Assembly (NCBI GenBank): GCA_021561035.1
Contig: CP067346.1
Location: 2,945,001 to 3,009,000 of the forward strand
DNA from: Clostridioides sp. ES-S-0054-01
Lineage (GTDB): Bacteria > Bacillota > Clostridia > Peptostreptococcales > Peptostreptococcaceae
DNA length: 64,000 nt
Reading direction: 5' to 3'
Of the stretch, positions 1 through 9,691 are shown in pieces. The translations under genes and the position numbers were made by a program. The notes beneath the pieces are model-generated. The model worked only from the letters and a program-made list of their open reading frames with translations. It was not told where the DNA came from and ran no database searches. Each line of letters opens with the position of its first letter. Positions within the stretch are counted from its first letter, which is position 1.

Positions 1-242
1 GACACCTTTGCAGAACAATAACCCAACAATATACTACCTACAACCCCTATAATAGAAATAATAACAATCACTATTCCCATTTGTTTTATGTAAGCTATAT
101 TCTGATTTGCAATACCGTTATCAATTATTTTAGCTATTATGGTTGGAATACCCAATTCAACTAATGCAAAACTAAATATAGCCAGTATGTTTAATACTAT
201 TAATAACTTATAATTCTTTAAATAACTTAAAATTAATTTCAT
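1..242 (-). CDS. ABC exporter, N-terminal membrane part (partial)
   Basis: The gene runs off the left edge, so only about 80 N-terminal residues are visible. They start MKLILSYLKNYKLL and form two hydrophobic helices separated by a polar stretch containing TIIAKIIDNGI. This layout is typical of the first transmembrane pair of MsbA/LmrA-type half-transporters (permease fused to ATPase). The ATG at 242 follows a strong ribosome site (AAAGGAG). A promoter, a tiny leader ORF and an intrinsic terminator lie upstream in the same direction, an arrangement seen in front of drug-inducible exporters. The substrate cannot be told and the nucleotide-binding domain is outside the window. Confidence 0.7.
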   Translation of the reverse strand, partial: MKLILSYLKNYKLLIVLNILAIFSFALVELGIPTIIAKIIDNGIANQNIAYIKQMGIVIVIISIIGVVGSILLGYCSAKV

Positions 243-323
243 ATTTTTCTCCTTTCTTAATTTTCGAGATAGTGTAATCATGTAATAATACTAAATTTAT
301 AAATACTTGATTTTATAAAAAAA

Positions 324-353
324 GGAGAAAAGAGTTAACGCACTCTCTTCTCC
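324..353 (-). terminator. Leader terminator / attenuator of the ABC exporter
   Basis: Read on the minus strand, GGAGAAGAGAG and CTCTTTTCTCC pair around an eight-base loop and are followed by seven or more T. The hairpin lies between the promoter at 394-422 and the exporter start at 242, so unless read through it would stop transcription before the gene. No other minus-strand gene ends here, which makes attenuation more likely than ordinary termination. Confidence 0.7.
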
Positions 354-358
354 AGCAT
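335..358 (-). CDS. Putative 7-residue leader peptide overlapping the attenuator
   Basis: An ATG at 358 opens a seven-codon frame, MLEKRVR, whose stop lies in the loop of the terminator hairpin at 324-353. A ribosome translating or stalling here would cover the 5' arm of the hairpin. A GGAGG sequence sits upstream, but about 16 bases from the ATG, which is long. The peptide is inferred from position only. A longer frame starting at the promoter -10 region ends at the same stop but would lack a ribosome site. Confidence 0.35.
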   Translation of the reverse strand: MLEKRVR

Positions 359-393
359 ATTCTTTTTAATACACCCTCCGACAAGTCGTTTAT

Positions 394-422
394 ATGTTAA
401 CATATTTGACAAGTAATGTCAA
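394..422 (-). promoter_or_regulatory. Sigma-A promoter of the ABC exporter leader
   Basis: On the minus strand TTGACA (417-422) is followed after 17 bases by TAACAT (394-399). The -35 box is one arm of an inverted repeat, TTGACA-TTACT-TGTCAA, so a repressor could also bind there. The nearest downstream elements are the attenuator and exporter. The stretch from here to the gene at 833 holds nothing else I can support. Confidence 0.55.
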
Positions 423-832
423 TTCATATAGCCAAAAGTCTTTTAAATGCTTTATTTTATAATGTTGCAACAAATTGTCATATACTTTTTTTACTTTTTA
501 CTGTATTCCAATTTTACAAGTTCTCCAATATTACTAGCTTTCTTAAAATTTAAGTTAGTCCTATCTATACCAGATTTAAATAACGGAATCCCTCTCCCAA
601 TATTATTGGCAATATATATATATAATAATCATCAATTAGATTATCTTTCATAAATAATTTAAATTTACTATAATTTATTGAAAATTCCAATTAGTCTAAA
701 TAAATATTGCTCTCACTTAATACTGGTTTTATAATATAATTATAAGCTAGTAATATTGTAAAGCTAGTATTTTAATATAATAACTTTAATACTTATAATT
801 AATTTTACTTTTATTGAAAGGTGGTAAATGAC

Positions 833-1945
833 ATGAAAATTTCAGAAATTGCTACTCCAAGTTTTTTGCTAGATTTAGACCAGTTAGAAAAGAATATTGA
901 TACAGTTCAACAAATTTGTTCAAAGAATAATAAACAACTTTGGCCTATGCTTAAGACACATAAAAGTACCTATATTGCAAAACTTCAAAAAGATGCAGGA
1001 GCTACTGGATTTCTCGTTGGAACACTTGATGAAGCTGAAGCTTTAATAAAATCAGGCTTTAAGGATATTATGTTGGCTTACCCTTACATGGGAGAGGCAA
1101 ATATAAGTAGAATTGTAGCTATGGCATCAAAAATAAATTTAATCTGTGCTACAGATAATATAGAATGTGCTAAAGCTTACAGTGAAGCTTTTTCTAAATC
1201 CAAAATAGAATGTAAACTACTTATTATTATAGATTGTGGCTTACATCGTTTTGGAATTGAGCCAGAAAAAGTGGTTGAACTTGCCACTGAAATTTCAAAG
1301 CTAGAAAACATCAAAATTGTTGGTATAAGTTCACATCCAGGTCAAGTGTATGGTTGTAGTTCTCCAGAAGGAGTTCCAGATGTTTGTGTTCAAGAAGATT
1401 CTTCTATAGAAAAAGCATACAAAGCTCTAACTGATAATGGATTTAATATAGAAATTGTAGCTTCTGGTAGCACTCCAACAGTTGAGGCTGAAGTTGCTTC
1501 TAAAACTATAACTGCTGTAAGACCTGGAAACTATGTATACTATGATGCTATACAGATAGGTCTAGGTTGTGCTACTGAAGACATGTGTGCTCTTACTGTT
1601 GTTTGCACTGTAATCTCAAAAAATAGCAGTGGATACTATTTAATTGATTGTGGAAGTAAGTGCCTTGGGCTTGATAAAGGTGCACATGGAAATAGTAGTA
1701 TTATTGGATATGGTAGAGTTTGTGGACACCCAGAACTTACTATTGATTCACTTTCAGAAGAAGTTGGTAAAATAAAAGTAAATGGTAAAACTGATATAAA
1801 AATTGGTGATAGAATAAGAATTATACCTAATCATTCTTGTTCCACTGCAAACTTGACAAGTAATTTATTAGGTTTTAGAGGAGATACAATAGAGAAAGTT
1901 ATCAAAGTGGATATACGTGGAAACTCACAAAAAATTCTACTTTAA
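833..1945 (+). CDS. D-threonine aldolase / D-serine dehydratase-like PLP enzyme
   Basis: 370 residues of the fold-type III PLP family that includes D-threonine aldolase and eukaryotic-type D-serine dehydratase. The N-terminal barrel begins with TPSFLLDLDQLEKNI. The motif LKTHKS (about 40-45) carries the expected Schiff-base lysine. Near the C-terminus PNHSCSTANL supplies the His334/Cys336 pair that binds the metal in this family. Length is normal. I chose the ATG at 833 because AAAGGTGG lies eight bases upstream; the in-frame GTG at 821 sits inside that ribosome site. The likely role is cleavage or dehydration of a D-beta-hydroxy-amino acid, but aldolase and dehydratase cannot be separated by eye. 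A MITE-like repeat follows. Confidence 0.8.
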   Translation: MKISEIATPSFLLDLDQLEKNIDTVQQICSKNNKQLWPMLKTHKSTYIAKLQKDAGATGFLVGTLDEAEALIKSGFKDIMLAYPYMGEANISRIVAMASKINLICATDNIECAKAYSEAFSKSKIECKLLIIIDCGLHRFGIEPEKVVELATEISKLENIKIVGISSHPGQVYGCSSPEGVPDVCVQEDSSIEKAYKALTDNGFNIEIVASGSTPTVEAEVASKTITAVRPGNYVYYDAIQIGLGCATEDMCALTVVCTVISKNSSGYYLIDCGSKCLGLDKGAHGNSSIIGYGRVCGHPELTIDSLSEEVGKIKVNGKTDIKIGDRIRIIPNHSCSTANLTSNLLGFRGDTIEKVIKVDIRGNSQKILL

Positions 1946-2040
1946 AAACATATTTATATTAATTTCAAAATACATTTAGTATAATATTGGTATTAAAAAT
2001 ATAAAAAGAAAATATAAATTCTAGAAATTATAAATTCAAA

Positions 2041-2172
2041 AGAAGAAGGTGTCTCAAAATGAGCTTTTTAGTTTATGAGGCACTCTTTTTTGTATGAAAT
2101 TAAGTATATTTTCATCATTTCAACAATGAAAAAGAAGCTTATCTCTATTTTGAGACAGCTCCTTCTTTTTTG
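2041..2172. repeat. MITE-like repeat, intact copy
   Basis: About 130 bases bounded by imperfect inverted repeats: AAGAAGGTGTCTCAAAAT at the left and ATTTTGAGACAGCTCCTTCTT at the right, three bases longer on the right side. No ORF is present. A second copy in the opposite orientation lies at 13393-13500 plus 12071-12092, split by an IS3 element. The short length, terminal inverted repeats and lack of coding capacity fit a non-autonomous element. Each copy sits just beyond the 3' end of a gene, and the T-rich right end may also stop transcription. Confidence 0.75.
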
Positions 2173-2267
2173 AATAATATGTAATTAATATATAATTACT
2201 ATATACTAATTATTATATACATCAATTCTTGTACAAACTTTATAATTAAGTTATAAATTTATTTTGT

Positions 2268-2777
2268 CTACATTAATCCCATAACAGTAAGTAAAACTCT
2301 TACTATCAACATTCCCACTATTGCATCAAATATAGGGATTGCTAACAATAACATTCTATACTTAGTGCTAGCATTTGCTACAAGTACTATTCTTGCATAA
2401 TGACCAACTAGAGTACCCATTAGCATACATGGCATAATTAATATAGTTGCTTGTGATGCAGTAATTAGACCCTGTGCAAATAAGTTTGCTGCTGTAGCTG
2501 CTCCTGCTGCCTTAGCAAAAAACGCTGCTATCAAAACTACAACTGATTCCCCAGGTAGTCCAAAAATACCCATTACTGGACCAAAAATATTTCCTAAAAT
2601 ATCGACTAAACCAGTTAATTGTAAAAACTGTACTATTACATAACCCATTATCATAGCTGGTAATATCTGTTCAACACCTATATAAAAACCTTTTTTTGCT
2701 CCTCCCATAAATATCTCAACAACAGTTTTCTTAGGTTTACTATTTACAATAGCATTTCCAGTATTTTGTTGACTCAT
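2268..2777 (-). CDS. YjiG-like nucleoside-recognition (Gate) membrane protein
   Basis: 169 residues, mostly hydrophobic, of the small Gate/nucleoside-recognition family related to SpoVAC-SpoVAD-unrelated spore maturation protein B and E. coli YjiG. The N-terminal segment has GGAKKGFYIGVEQILPAMIMGYV, split here as a helix preceded by a short amphipathic stretch, and a glycine-rich FFAKAAGAATAANLFAQG segment follows. It lies one base downstream of its partner at 2779-3426. Such pairs form one transporter, and in E. coli the counterpart lies beside a peptidase gene; here an M20 peptidase gene is upstream. The likely substrate is a small peptide or amino acid, which is inference from context. Confidence 0.7.
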   Translation of the reverse strand: MSQQNTGNAIVNSKPKKTVVEIFMGGAKKGFYIGVEQILPAMIMGYVIVQFLQLTGLVDILGNIFGPVMGIFGLPGESVVVLIAAFFAKAAGAATAANLFAQGLITASQATILIMPCMLMGTLVGHYARIVLVANASTKYRMLLLAIPIFDAIVGMLIVRVLLTVMGLM

Positions 2778-2778
2778 A

Positions 2779-3426
2779 CTACACAGCCTCCTTAGTCTTA
2801 TTCTTTTTATTTCTTACACTTATGATTAATCTAACTAGATTAGCACCAAGTATTTTACAGAATATCTCTATAAGGATTATTGGTCCTAATGCCAATAATG
2901 CTACTGGTAAAAGAGGAGCTTGAGTATTTATTGTATTTAATATAACGGCTGAACCAGCATATTGATATGCTACAAATATAGTTCTTTCATCATCTGCAAT
3001 CTCTCCGCTTTCAAATAATTCCTTTGTCATTATTGAAGCTACATCTGAACTAGTAAATGAAGATACAAATGCTATTCCAGCTACTCCAGGTATACCAAGT
3101 AGAGGTCTAAGTAATGGATTAAATATCTTTGATGCTGCCTTCATTCCTCCCATAGATTCAACTACATCTATAAGACCTACCGCAAAACAGACAGTTGGAA
3201 TTAAAGTAAGAGCAAATAAGAACCCATCTTTTGCCCCAGTTCCTCCTTTCCCCATAAAGTCTACACTATCTGAAATAGTACCAAACGAACCTGTCAAATT
3301 GGCAAAATCTAGTGCTTTAAGAAATCCTTGACTATCTTTAAATATTCCTGAAAATAATACTATCAGTACAAACAAAGACAAATACCCTTTCCATGTTACC
3401 TTATTATCTTCAGCTATTGTATCCAT
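2779..3426 (-). CDS. YjiH-like Gate-domain membrane protein
   Basis: 215 residues, multi-pass, partner of the preceding YjiG-like protein. GVAGIAFVSSFTSSDVASIM is the conserved Gate-domain core. The start at 3426 (MDTIAEDNK) follows AGGGGGAT at good distance; the upstream in-frame codon at 3450 lies inside the neighbouring gene's end and lacks a ribosome site. The three genes from 4612 down to 2268 are tightly packed and on one strand, so they are probably one operon for importing and hydrolysing a peptide or acylated amino acid. Confidence 0.7.
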   Translation of the reverse strand: MDTIAEDNKVTWKGYLSLFVLIVLFSGIFKDSQGFLKALDFANLTGSFGTISDSVDFMGKGGTGAKDGFLFALTLIPTVCFAVGLIDVVESMGGMKAASKIFNPLLRPLLGIPGVAGIAFVSSFTSSDVASIMTKELFESGEIADDERTIFVAYQYAGSAVILNTINTQAPLLPVALLALGPIILIEIFCKILGANLVRLIISVRNKKNKTKEAV

Positions 3427-3439
3427 ATAAAATCCCCCT

Positions 3440-4612
3440 TTATACCTCAAATTTATCTAAGTTTAAAATAATTGTAGAAATTAATTTCACCCTCTCAAAC
3501 ATAGAATCTACTACTGCATATTCTCTTGATGTATGATTCCATTCTCCTCTCACTCCAAACGAACAGATTGTAGGAACGTTTGCAATAGTCAAATAAGTAG
3601 CATCTGAACTGCCTCCAAGTTTCTTAGCATTTAATTCTCCAAATCCATTTTCTTTTGACACTTCGTTTACAAATTTATGAAATATCATAACATCTTTTGT
3701 AGTTTCAAATGGCATCATTTCATTTATAAATTTAACTTCTGTAGAAGTTCCTTCTATGTAAGTCTCTTTACATATCTCTCTAACCTGTTCCTTAACATTC
3801 TCCATTTCTTCTACCTTTTCAAATCTAAGGTCTACTTCTATACTACAATCTTCTGGAATAGAATTTGCCACTCTTCCTCCCTTAATCACACTTACACTTA
3901 CTGTAGTTCCAACTTCTAGATTAGTCAATTTTTGTATGCGTAATATCTTATTGGCCATTTCTTCTATAGCATTTCTTCCACCTTCAAAATCATTACCTGC
4001 ATGTGTCTCTACACCTTTTACATGTATATTGCATCCTATTCTTCCTTTTCTACCTATACACAAGCTATTATCTACTAATCCAGTTTCCATATTAAAAGCA
4101 CAAAGACCGCCTTTTGCTTCTCTTAATATAACATCTGCACCAGTTGAATCCTTATGTCCTACCTCTTCATCTCCAGAAAATACTATTTTTATTGGTCTTT
4201 CTTTGTATCCTATTTTATTTAAAGCTTTGATAACATATAAAGAGATTATTATCCCACCCTTCATATCTAAAACTCCTGGACCATATGCTTTTCCTTCTAT
4301 TATTTTAAATGGATTCTCTCCAAATGTACCTATTTCAAAGACAGTATCCATGTGTCCTGAAAAAATTATTGGCTTTTTATCTATATTAGAACCAAGTGTA
4401 CCTATCAATGTGCTACCATTATCTCCAACATCTACTAACTCACAATCCAAACCTTCTTTTTCAAACTCAAGCTTTAATCTCTCAGCTAACTTATTTACGC
4501 TTTCTTTACAATGTGTATAACTTTCTATATTAACAATCTCTTTCCATAATGAAACTATTTCTTCTCTATTCTCATCAACAAACGTAGAAATCTCATTTAA
4601 ATATGTATTCAT
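3440..4612 (-). CDS. M20-family metallopeptidase (carboxypeptidase G2-like)
   Basis: 390 residues of the M20/ArgE/CPG2 family. Visible zinc-site elements are SGHMDTVFE, GVLDMKGG, FSGDEEVGH (general-base Glu-Glu), ETG and a C-terminal EWNHTSREY. The two-domain plan and length are normal. The product removes a C-terminal or acyl-linked amino acid from a small peptide in the cytoplasm. The ATG at 4612 is preceded by AAAGGAG, whereas the longer frame from 4663 has no ribosome site. It heads the operon with the YjiH/YjiG-like transporter, and a regulator gene starts divergently at 4881. Exact substrate is unknown. Confidence 0.8.
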   Translation of the reverse strand: MNTYLNEISTFVDENREEIVSLWKEIVNIESYTHCKESVNKLAERLKLEFEKEGLDCELVDVGDNGSTLIGTLGSNIDKKPIIFSGHMDTVFEIGTFGENPFKIIEGKAYGPGVLDMKGGIIISLYVIKALNKIGYKERPIKIVFSGDEEVGHKDSTGADVILREAKGGLCAFNMETGLVDNSLCIGRKGRIGCNIHVKGVETHAGNDFEGGRNAIEEMANKILRIQKLTNLEVGTTVSVSVIKGGRVANSIPEDCSIEVDLRFEKVEEMENVKEQVREICKETYIEGTSTEVKFINEMMPFETTKDVMIFHKFVNEVSKENGFGELNAKKLGGSSDATYLTIANVPTICSFGVRGEWNHTSREYAVVDSMFERVKLISTIILNLDKFEV

Positions 4613-4880
4613 AATATTCTCCTTTATTTTTAAATAAAATATACTTCTTCCCCCAAAACCCAAGATTATTTTAGGAAATTTTAAAAGACTAGTCCTTAAT
4701 TAAAAAATAGCATAATTATTTCTGCTAGTCAACATATTTTTCAGTCTTTTTTGTATTTTCTGATTTTTCTTGCAATTATCCTTTTGTAAAATAAATTGAC
4801 GCGTTTTATCTACTATTATAAAATGAGGATATAAATTAATTGATTAGTTACAACACTCTCGAAATTTTAAAGGAGGTTTT

Positions 4881-6257
4881 ATGAAATATAAAATTGGTTT
4901 TTTGACAACATCTTATTTTATGTCAGATAAGTTTAAACAAGCTCTTAAAGAGTTAAATGATATTTGCGAAATTACATTTATTGAGCTTAAAGGAGAAAAT
5001 CCTTTTAGCAATTTACCTAATATATACTATGAGCAGGTAGATAATTTTGATGGATTTGTATGTAGTGGTATAGTTCCATATAGTGAGCTTATAATAAACA
5101 TAAAGGATATAAAAGTACCATTAAACTTTTTAAAGCTTGATGAAAGAGATTTTTATAAATACTTATTTAAAGTATTAAATAGTCAAAAAGATATTGATTT
5201 TACAAAATCATTTATGGATTTTTTAAGAGAAGACAACAATTATTATGATATATATTCATTAATAGATTCTAATAAATGCCCATATACAATTAAAAATTTT
5301 AATATCCCTCAACCTGTGTATGACTTTAAAAAATTAAATGATAAATTATTGGAAATACATTTAGATTTATTGAGAGATAATAAGATTAACCTTTCTTTTA
5401 CTAGAAATTATATCATTAGTTGTGAACTTAAGAAGCTTGGGTATAATTGTATTTACATGGTTCCATCTACAGAATCAATCTTGAATACATTTAAATCTCT
5501 GGTGAATGAAATAACATTACAAAACTTAGACAAAAATAAATCTGCAACTTGTATAGTTACAGTAAATAGTTCAGAGTACATAAATGAAGATTTGATATTT
5601 AAAAATGATGAGATACAAAACCAAATATATAACACTATCTTAAATTCTCTATCAAGACATGGATTTTATGGAGTTCAGGTCAAAAAAAATGATATGAAAA
5701 TAGAGATACACACTACTAAAGAGATGTTAAATAATATGACCAATAATTATACAGACTTTTTTATTTCAGAAGATTTAAAGGAAATTAAGTATAGCTTAAA
5801 TATTGGTTGGGGTATTGGAAACACAAATATTCATGCAGAGCAGAATGCTCGTCAAGCTAATGGTAAATCTGCTTCTTTAGGTGGAAATTGTACTTTTATA
5901 GTAAATGATACTAATAATACTATAGGTCCTTTATATGCAAATAAGAATTCTCATGATATTGACGAAAGCTCACTAGCTAATAAGATTGCTTCTTTTATAC
6001 CTCTATCTAATACTAATGTATCTAAAATTATGTGTATGATTAATGACAGAAATTCAAATAATGTTTCGGCAGAAATATTATCGGACTATATGAATATAAC
6101 TCTTAGAAGTGCAAATCGAATATTGAGTATCTTGTATAAAGCAGGAATTGCAACTATTGTAAATACAAAGCTTGATAATCAAAGAGGAAGACCAAAAAAA
6201 ATATATAAAGTTGATTTCTTATCTTTTTTAAATAAGATGCAGAAATTAAATTCTTAA
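4881..6257 (+). CDS. Transcriptional regulator, divergent from the M20/YjiGH operon
   Basis: 458 residues. The first 190 resemble a ligand-sensing region of alternating alpha/beta segments (KIGFLTTSYFMSDKFKQ). The middle (about 205-370) contains LNIGWGIGNTNIHAEQNA followed by a lysine/alanine-rich helix. This recalls the nucleotidyl-cyclase-like fold (degenerate GGDEF or GTP cyclohydrolase III type), but that is only an impression. The C-terminal 75 residues look like a winged helix (SAEILSDYMNITLRSANRIL, then RGRPKKIYKVD). Divergent placement suggests it controls the peptidase/transporter operon. AAAGGAGG precedes the ATG. I do not recognise a named member. Confidence 0.6.
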   Translation: MKYKIGFLTTSYFMSDKFKQALKELNDICEITFIELKGENPFSNLPNIYYEQVDNFDGFVCSGIVPYSELIINIKDIKVPLNFLKLDERDFYKYLFKVLNSQKDIDFTKSFMDFLREDNNYYDIYSLIDSNKCPYTIKNFNIPQPVYDFKKLNDKLLEIHLDLLRDNKINLSFTRNYIISCELKKLGYNCIYMVPSTESILNTFKSLVNEITLQNLDKNKSATCIVTVNSSEYINEDLIFKNDEIQNQIYNTILNSLSRHGFYGVQVKKNDMKIEIHTTKEMLNNMTNNYTDFFISEDLKEIKYSLNIGWGIGNTNIHAEQNARQANGKSASLGGNCTFIVNDTNNTIGPLYANKNSHDIDESSLANKIASFIPLSNTNVSKIMCMINDRNSNNVSAEILSDYMNITLRSANRILSILYKAGIATIVNTKLDNQRGRPKKIYKVDFLSFLNKMQKLNS

Positions 6258-6441
6258 TATTTAATTTTTTAATAAAAATAATATATTTTCTCTAACTTTG
6301 AAGAATCAAAATTTTTAAATTTTATTAGAATGTACAACTTTTTACTTTAAAATACATGAACATTTCATCAGTGAACTAAACCATAATATATAGTAACCTG
6401 TTATAAAGATAAAATAATTTCATATACAAATAATAAAATAC

Positions 6442-6484
6442 AATAGCCACTGCAATCCATAATTTATAGTGGCTATTTTTTACA
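6442..6484 (+). terminator. Rho-independent terminator after the regulator
   Basis: AATAGCCACT and AGTGGCTATT pair around a loop and are followed by a T run. The hairpin follows the regulator's stop by about 185 bases. Confidence 0.75.
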
Positions 6485-6511
6485 CTATCATTTGTTACTT
6501 ATTTTTAAAAG

Positions 6512-6906
6512 TTAATTATATTTCTTAAATAATGTATACAAACCTATTATCAGTAAAACAATAAATACAAATATATCCATAAAAATAATTACTGTAACAT
6601 GTCTGGCAATATTATAAATAAAAAATATAGAGAACACTTCCATAGATAACACTACAAAACATATAAAATTCGTTAAATAATCTGTAATAGTATATATAAG
6701 AAGCTTACAGAGTCAAGTTTGAAAATATGTTTGTTTTTATTCCAGTATTCTGGCAACTCAGTTATGTATTGCTCTACTTTCAAATTCAAATAACTTAGCT
6801 CATCAGATTCTAACATTTTTTTACACATAGTTTTTGCATTTTCTAAATCTGATATTTTAGTTTCGAGAACTTGCTCCTGTTTCTCAACAACTTCACATAA
6901 AGACAC
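6512..6906 (-). pseudogene. MerR-type regulator remnant with C-terminal membrane helices
   Basis: The first 60 codons read like the coiled-coil effector part of a MerR regulator (EKQEQVLETKISDLENAK). The DNA-binding half is missing, and a TAG lies 18 codons upstream of the apparent GTG start. After KHIFKLDS the frame ends (6673), but another frame continues to 6512 with two strongly hydrophobic helices (FICFVVLSMEVFSIFFIYNI, then a second) and a basic end. A MerR regulator with membrane helices is a known type, so this looks like one gene that lost its head and then suffered a frameshift around 6690-6710. The remaining sequence to 7140 holds nothing I can support. Confidence 0.6.
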
Positions 6907-7146
6907 TTTCTGTAATTTTAAACACTACCTCTCTATTCTATTAATTTATAACTGTAATATAGTCTTAAATATTTTCTCTATATATAGTGATATATTTACT
7001 ATGTCTTAAAATCAAGCTAATTATCTTTTATAAATTTTCATACAATAATACCTCCTTTTCTATATTTAAAACTATCTTATTTTCTATAAAATAATGTATA
7101 AACAAGGTTTACAGTCAAGTACTTTTATTATTTTTTTTGATTTCAT

Positions 7147-7182
7147 AAAAAAAGTATAGCAAGTTATTGCCATACTTTTTAC
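7147..7182 (-). terminator. Terminator of the bilQRS operon
   Basis: On the minus strand AAAAAGTATGGCAA and TTGCTATACTTTTTTT form a stem with a four-base loop and one mismatch, ending in a T run, about 45 bases after the bilS-like stop. Confidence 0.75.
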
Positions 7183-7226
7183 TGAATTATTGATTCTATA
7201 TCTTATATAAACTCATTGTTTAACTA

Positions 7227-7757
7227 CTACATAGTACTAGCTTTAATCATCATATCTTTTGCAAATATACCAGCTTCACATATTTCTTGTTTATTTGGAT
7301 GATTTTGAGATTCTTCATAATTATTTAATTGTTCGCGAATATGCTCGTTCTCAGGATAAAGCTTCGATATCTCTTCGTATTTTGCTTTCAATCCTTCTGC
7401 TATCTTACCTTGACATATGAATGAACCTAATATTTCATTATCTTTTGAAATAATTGATTCTATCTTTTCTATTATACTATCACCATAACTTCCTTTTGTA
7501 CTTGCTCCCATTGTACCAAATAGTGCTATCTTTTTGTTGTGAATATTTTCAATCACTTGTTTTGAATTTTTATCACAAATTCCCTTATCTACCCAATAGC
7601 CTAAAAATACTATATCATAATTTTCATAGTTAATAATATAATCAACTAATTCACTTATATTTTTAATATCCTTTTCTCCTTGAATTGCATCATATATAGA
7701 ATAAGCAATTTTTTTAGTATTCCCAGTTAAACTTGAATATAAAATTAAACTTTTCAT
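7227..7757 (-). CDS. bilS: Flavodoxin-like protein, BilS-like
   Basis: 176 residues. The N-terminus LILYSSLTGNTKKIAYSI is the flavodoxin FMN-phosphate loop (T/S-x-T-G-N-T) and YDIVFLGYWVDKG and ALFGTMGA are the later FMN-binding strands. It lies downstream of, and co-directional with, an Old Yellow Enzyme-type reductase and a MarR regulator. This is the gene order and family make-up described for bilQ-bilR-bilS, the gut bacterial bilirubin-reduction locus, where BilS assists the reductase, presumably as electron carrier. Assignment rests on the neighbourhood and on the reductase motif. An unrelated flavodoxin is the alternative. Confidence 0.7.
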   Translation of the reverse strand: MKSLILYSSLTGNTKKIAYSIYDAIQGEKDIKNISELVDYIINYENYDIVFLGYWVDKGICDKNSKQVIENIHNKKIALFGTMGASTKGSYGDSIIEKIESIISKDNEILGSFICQGKIAEGLKAKYEEISKLYPENEHIREQLNNYEESQNHPNKQEICEAGIFAKDMMIKASTM

Positions 7758-7843
7758 GATATATCCTCCTCTTTATCTAAATACTTATCTAAACTTACCA
7801 AAATGTATTAACATTAACATATTTTAATTTCTATAAATATAGC

Positions 7844-9386
<1,543 letters not shown>

Positions 9387-9417
9387 CTTAAATTTCTCCT
9401 CTATAATTATAATATAT

Positions 9418-9461
9418 TTGACTATATCAACTATATTATATTAAACAATTAATATAGTCAA
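9418..9461. promoter_or_regulatory. Candidate BilQ operator repeats
   Basis: TTGACTATATCAA (9418-9430) and AATATAGTCAA (9451-9461) form an inverted pair about 30-60 bases upstream of the MarR start at 9386. The half-site TGACTATAT recurs in both orientations. MarR regulators commonly bind such repeats over their own promoter. Binding is inferred. Confidence 0.5.
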
Positions 9462-9691
9462 GAATATTTTATTCTCTAAATCTATGTCTTATTAATTCTT
9501 TATAAAATAATTATAGAAAGTAATTATGATTAAGTTAGAAATTGGAATTTTTAATATACACTGTACATAAATATATTTTATATAAAAGTCTATATTTTCA
9601 AACAAATAATTTTTCGAAAATTGTCTAAATTCAGTAAAAATATGGTAATATATACATAAGCAATATAAATCTATAAAAAGGAGTGTTACAT

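Noticed and set aside
447-653. 68-codon frame on the plus strand upstream of the PLP enzyme
   Set aside because: No ribosome site, very AT-rich with a low-complexity hydrophobic translation, and no family resemblance.
3936-4520. 194-codon frame opposite the M20 peptidase
   Set aside because: It lies antisense to a well-supported enzyme and its translation looks like a mirror of the peptidase codons.
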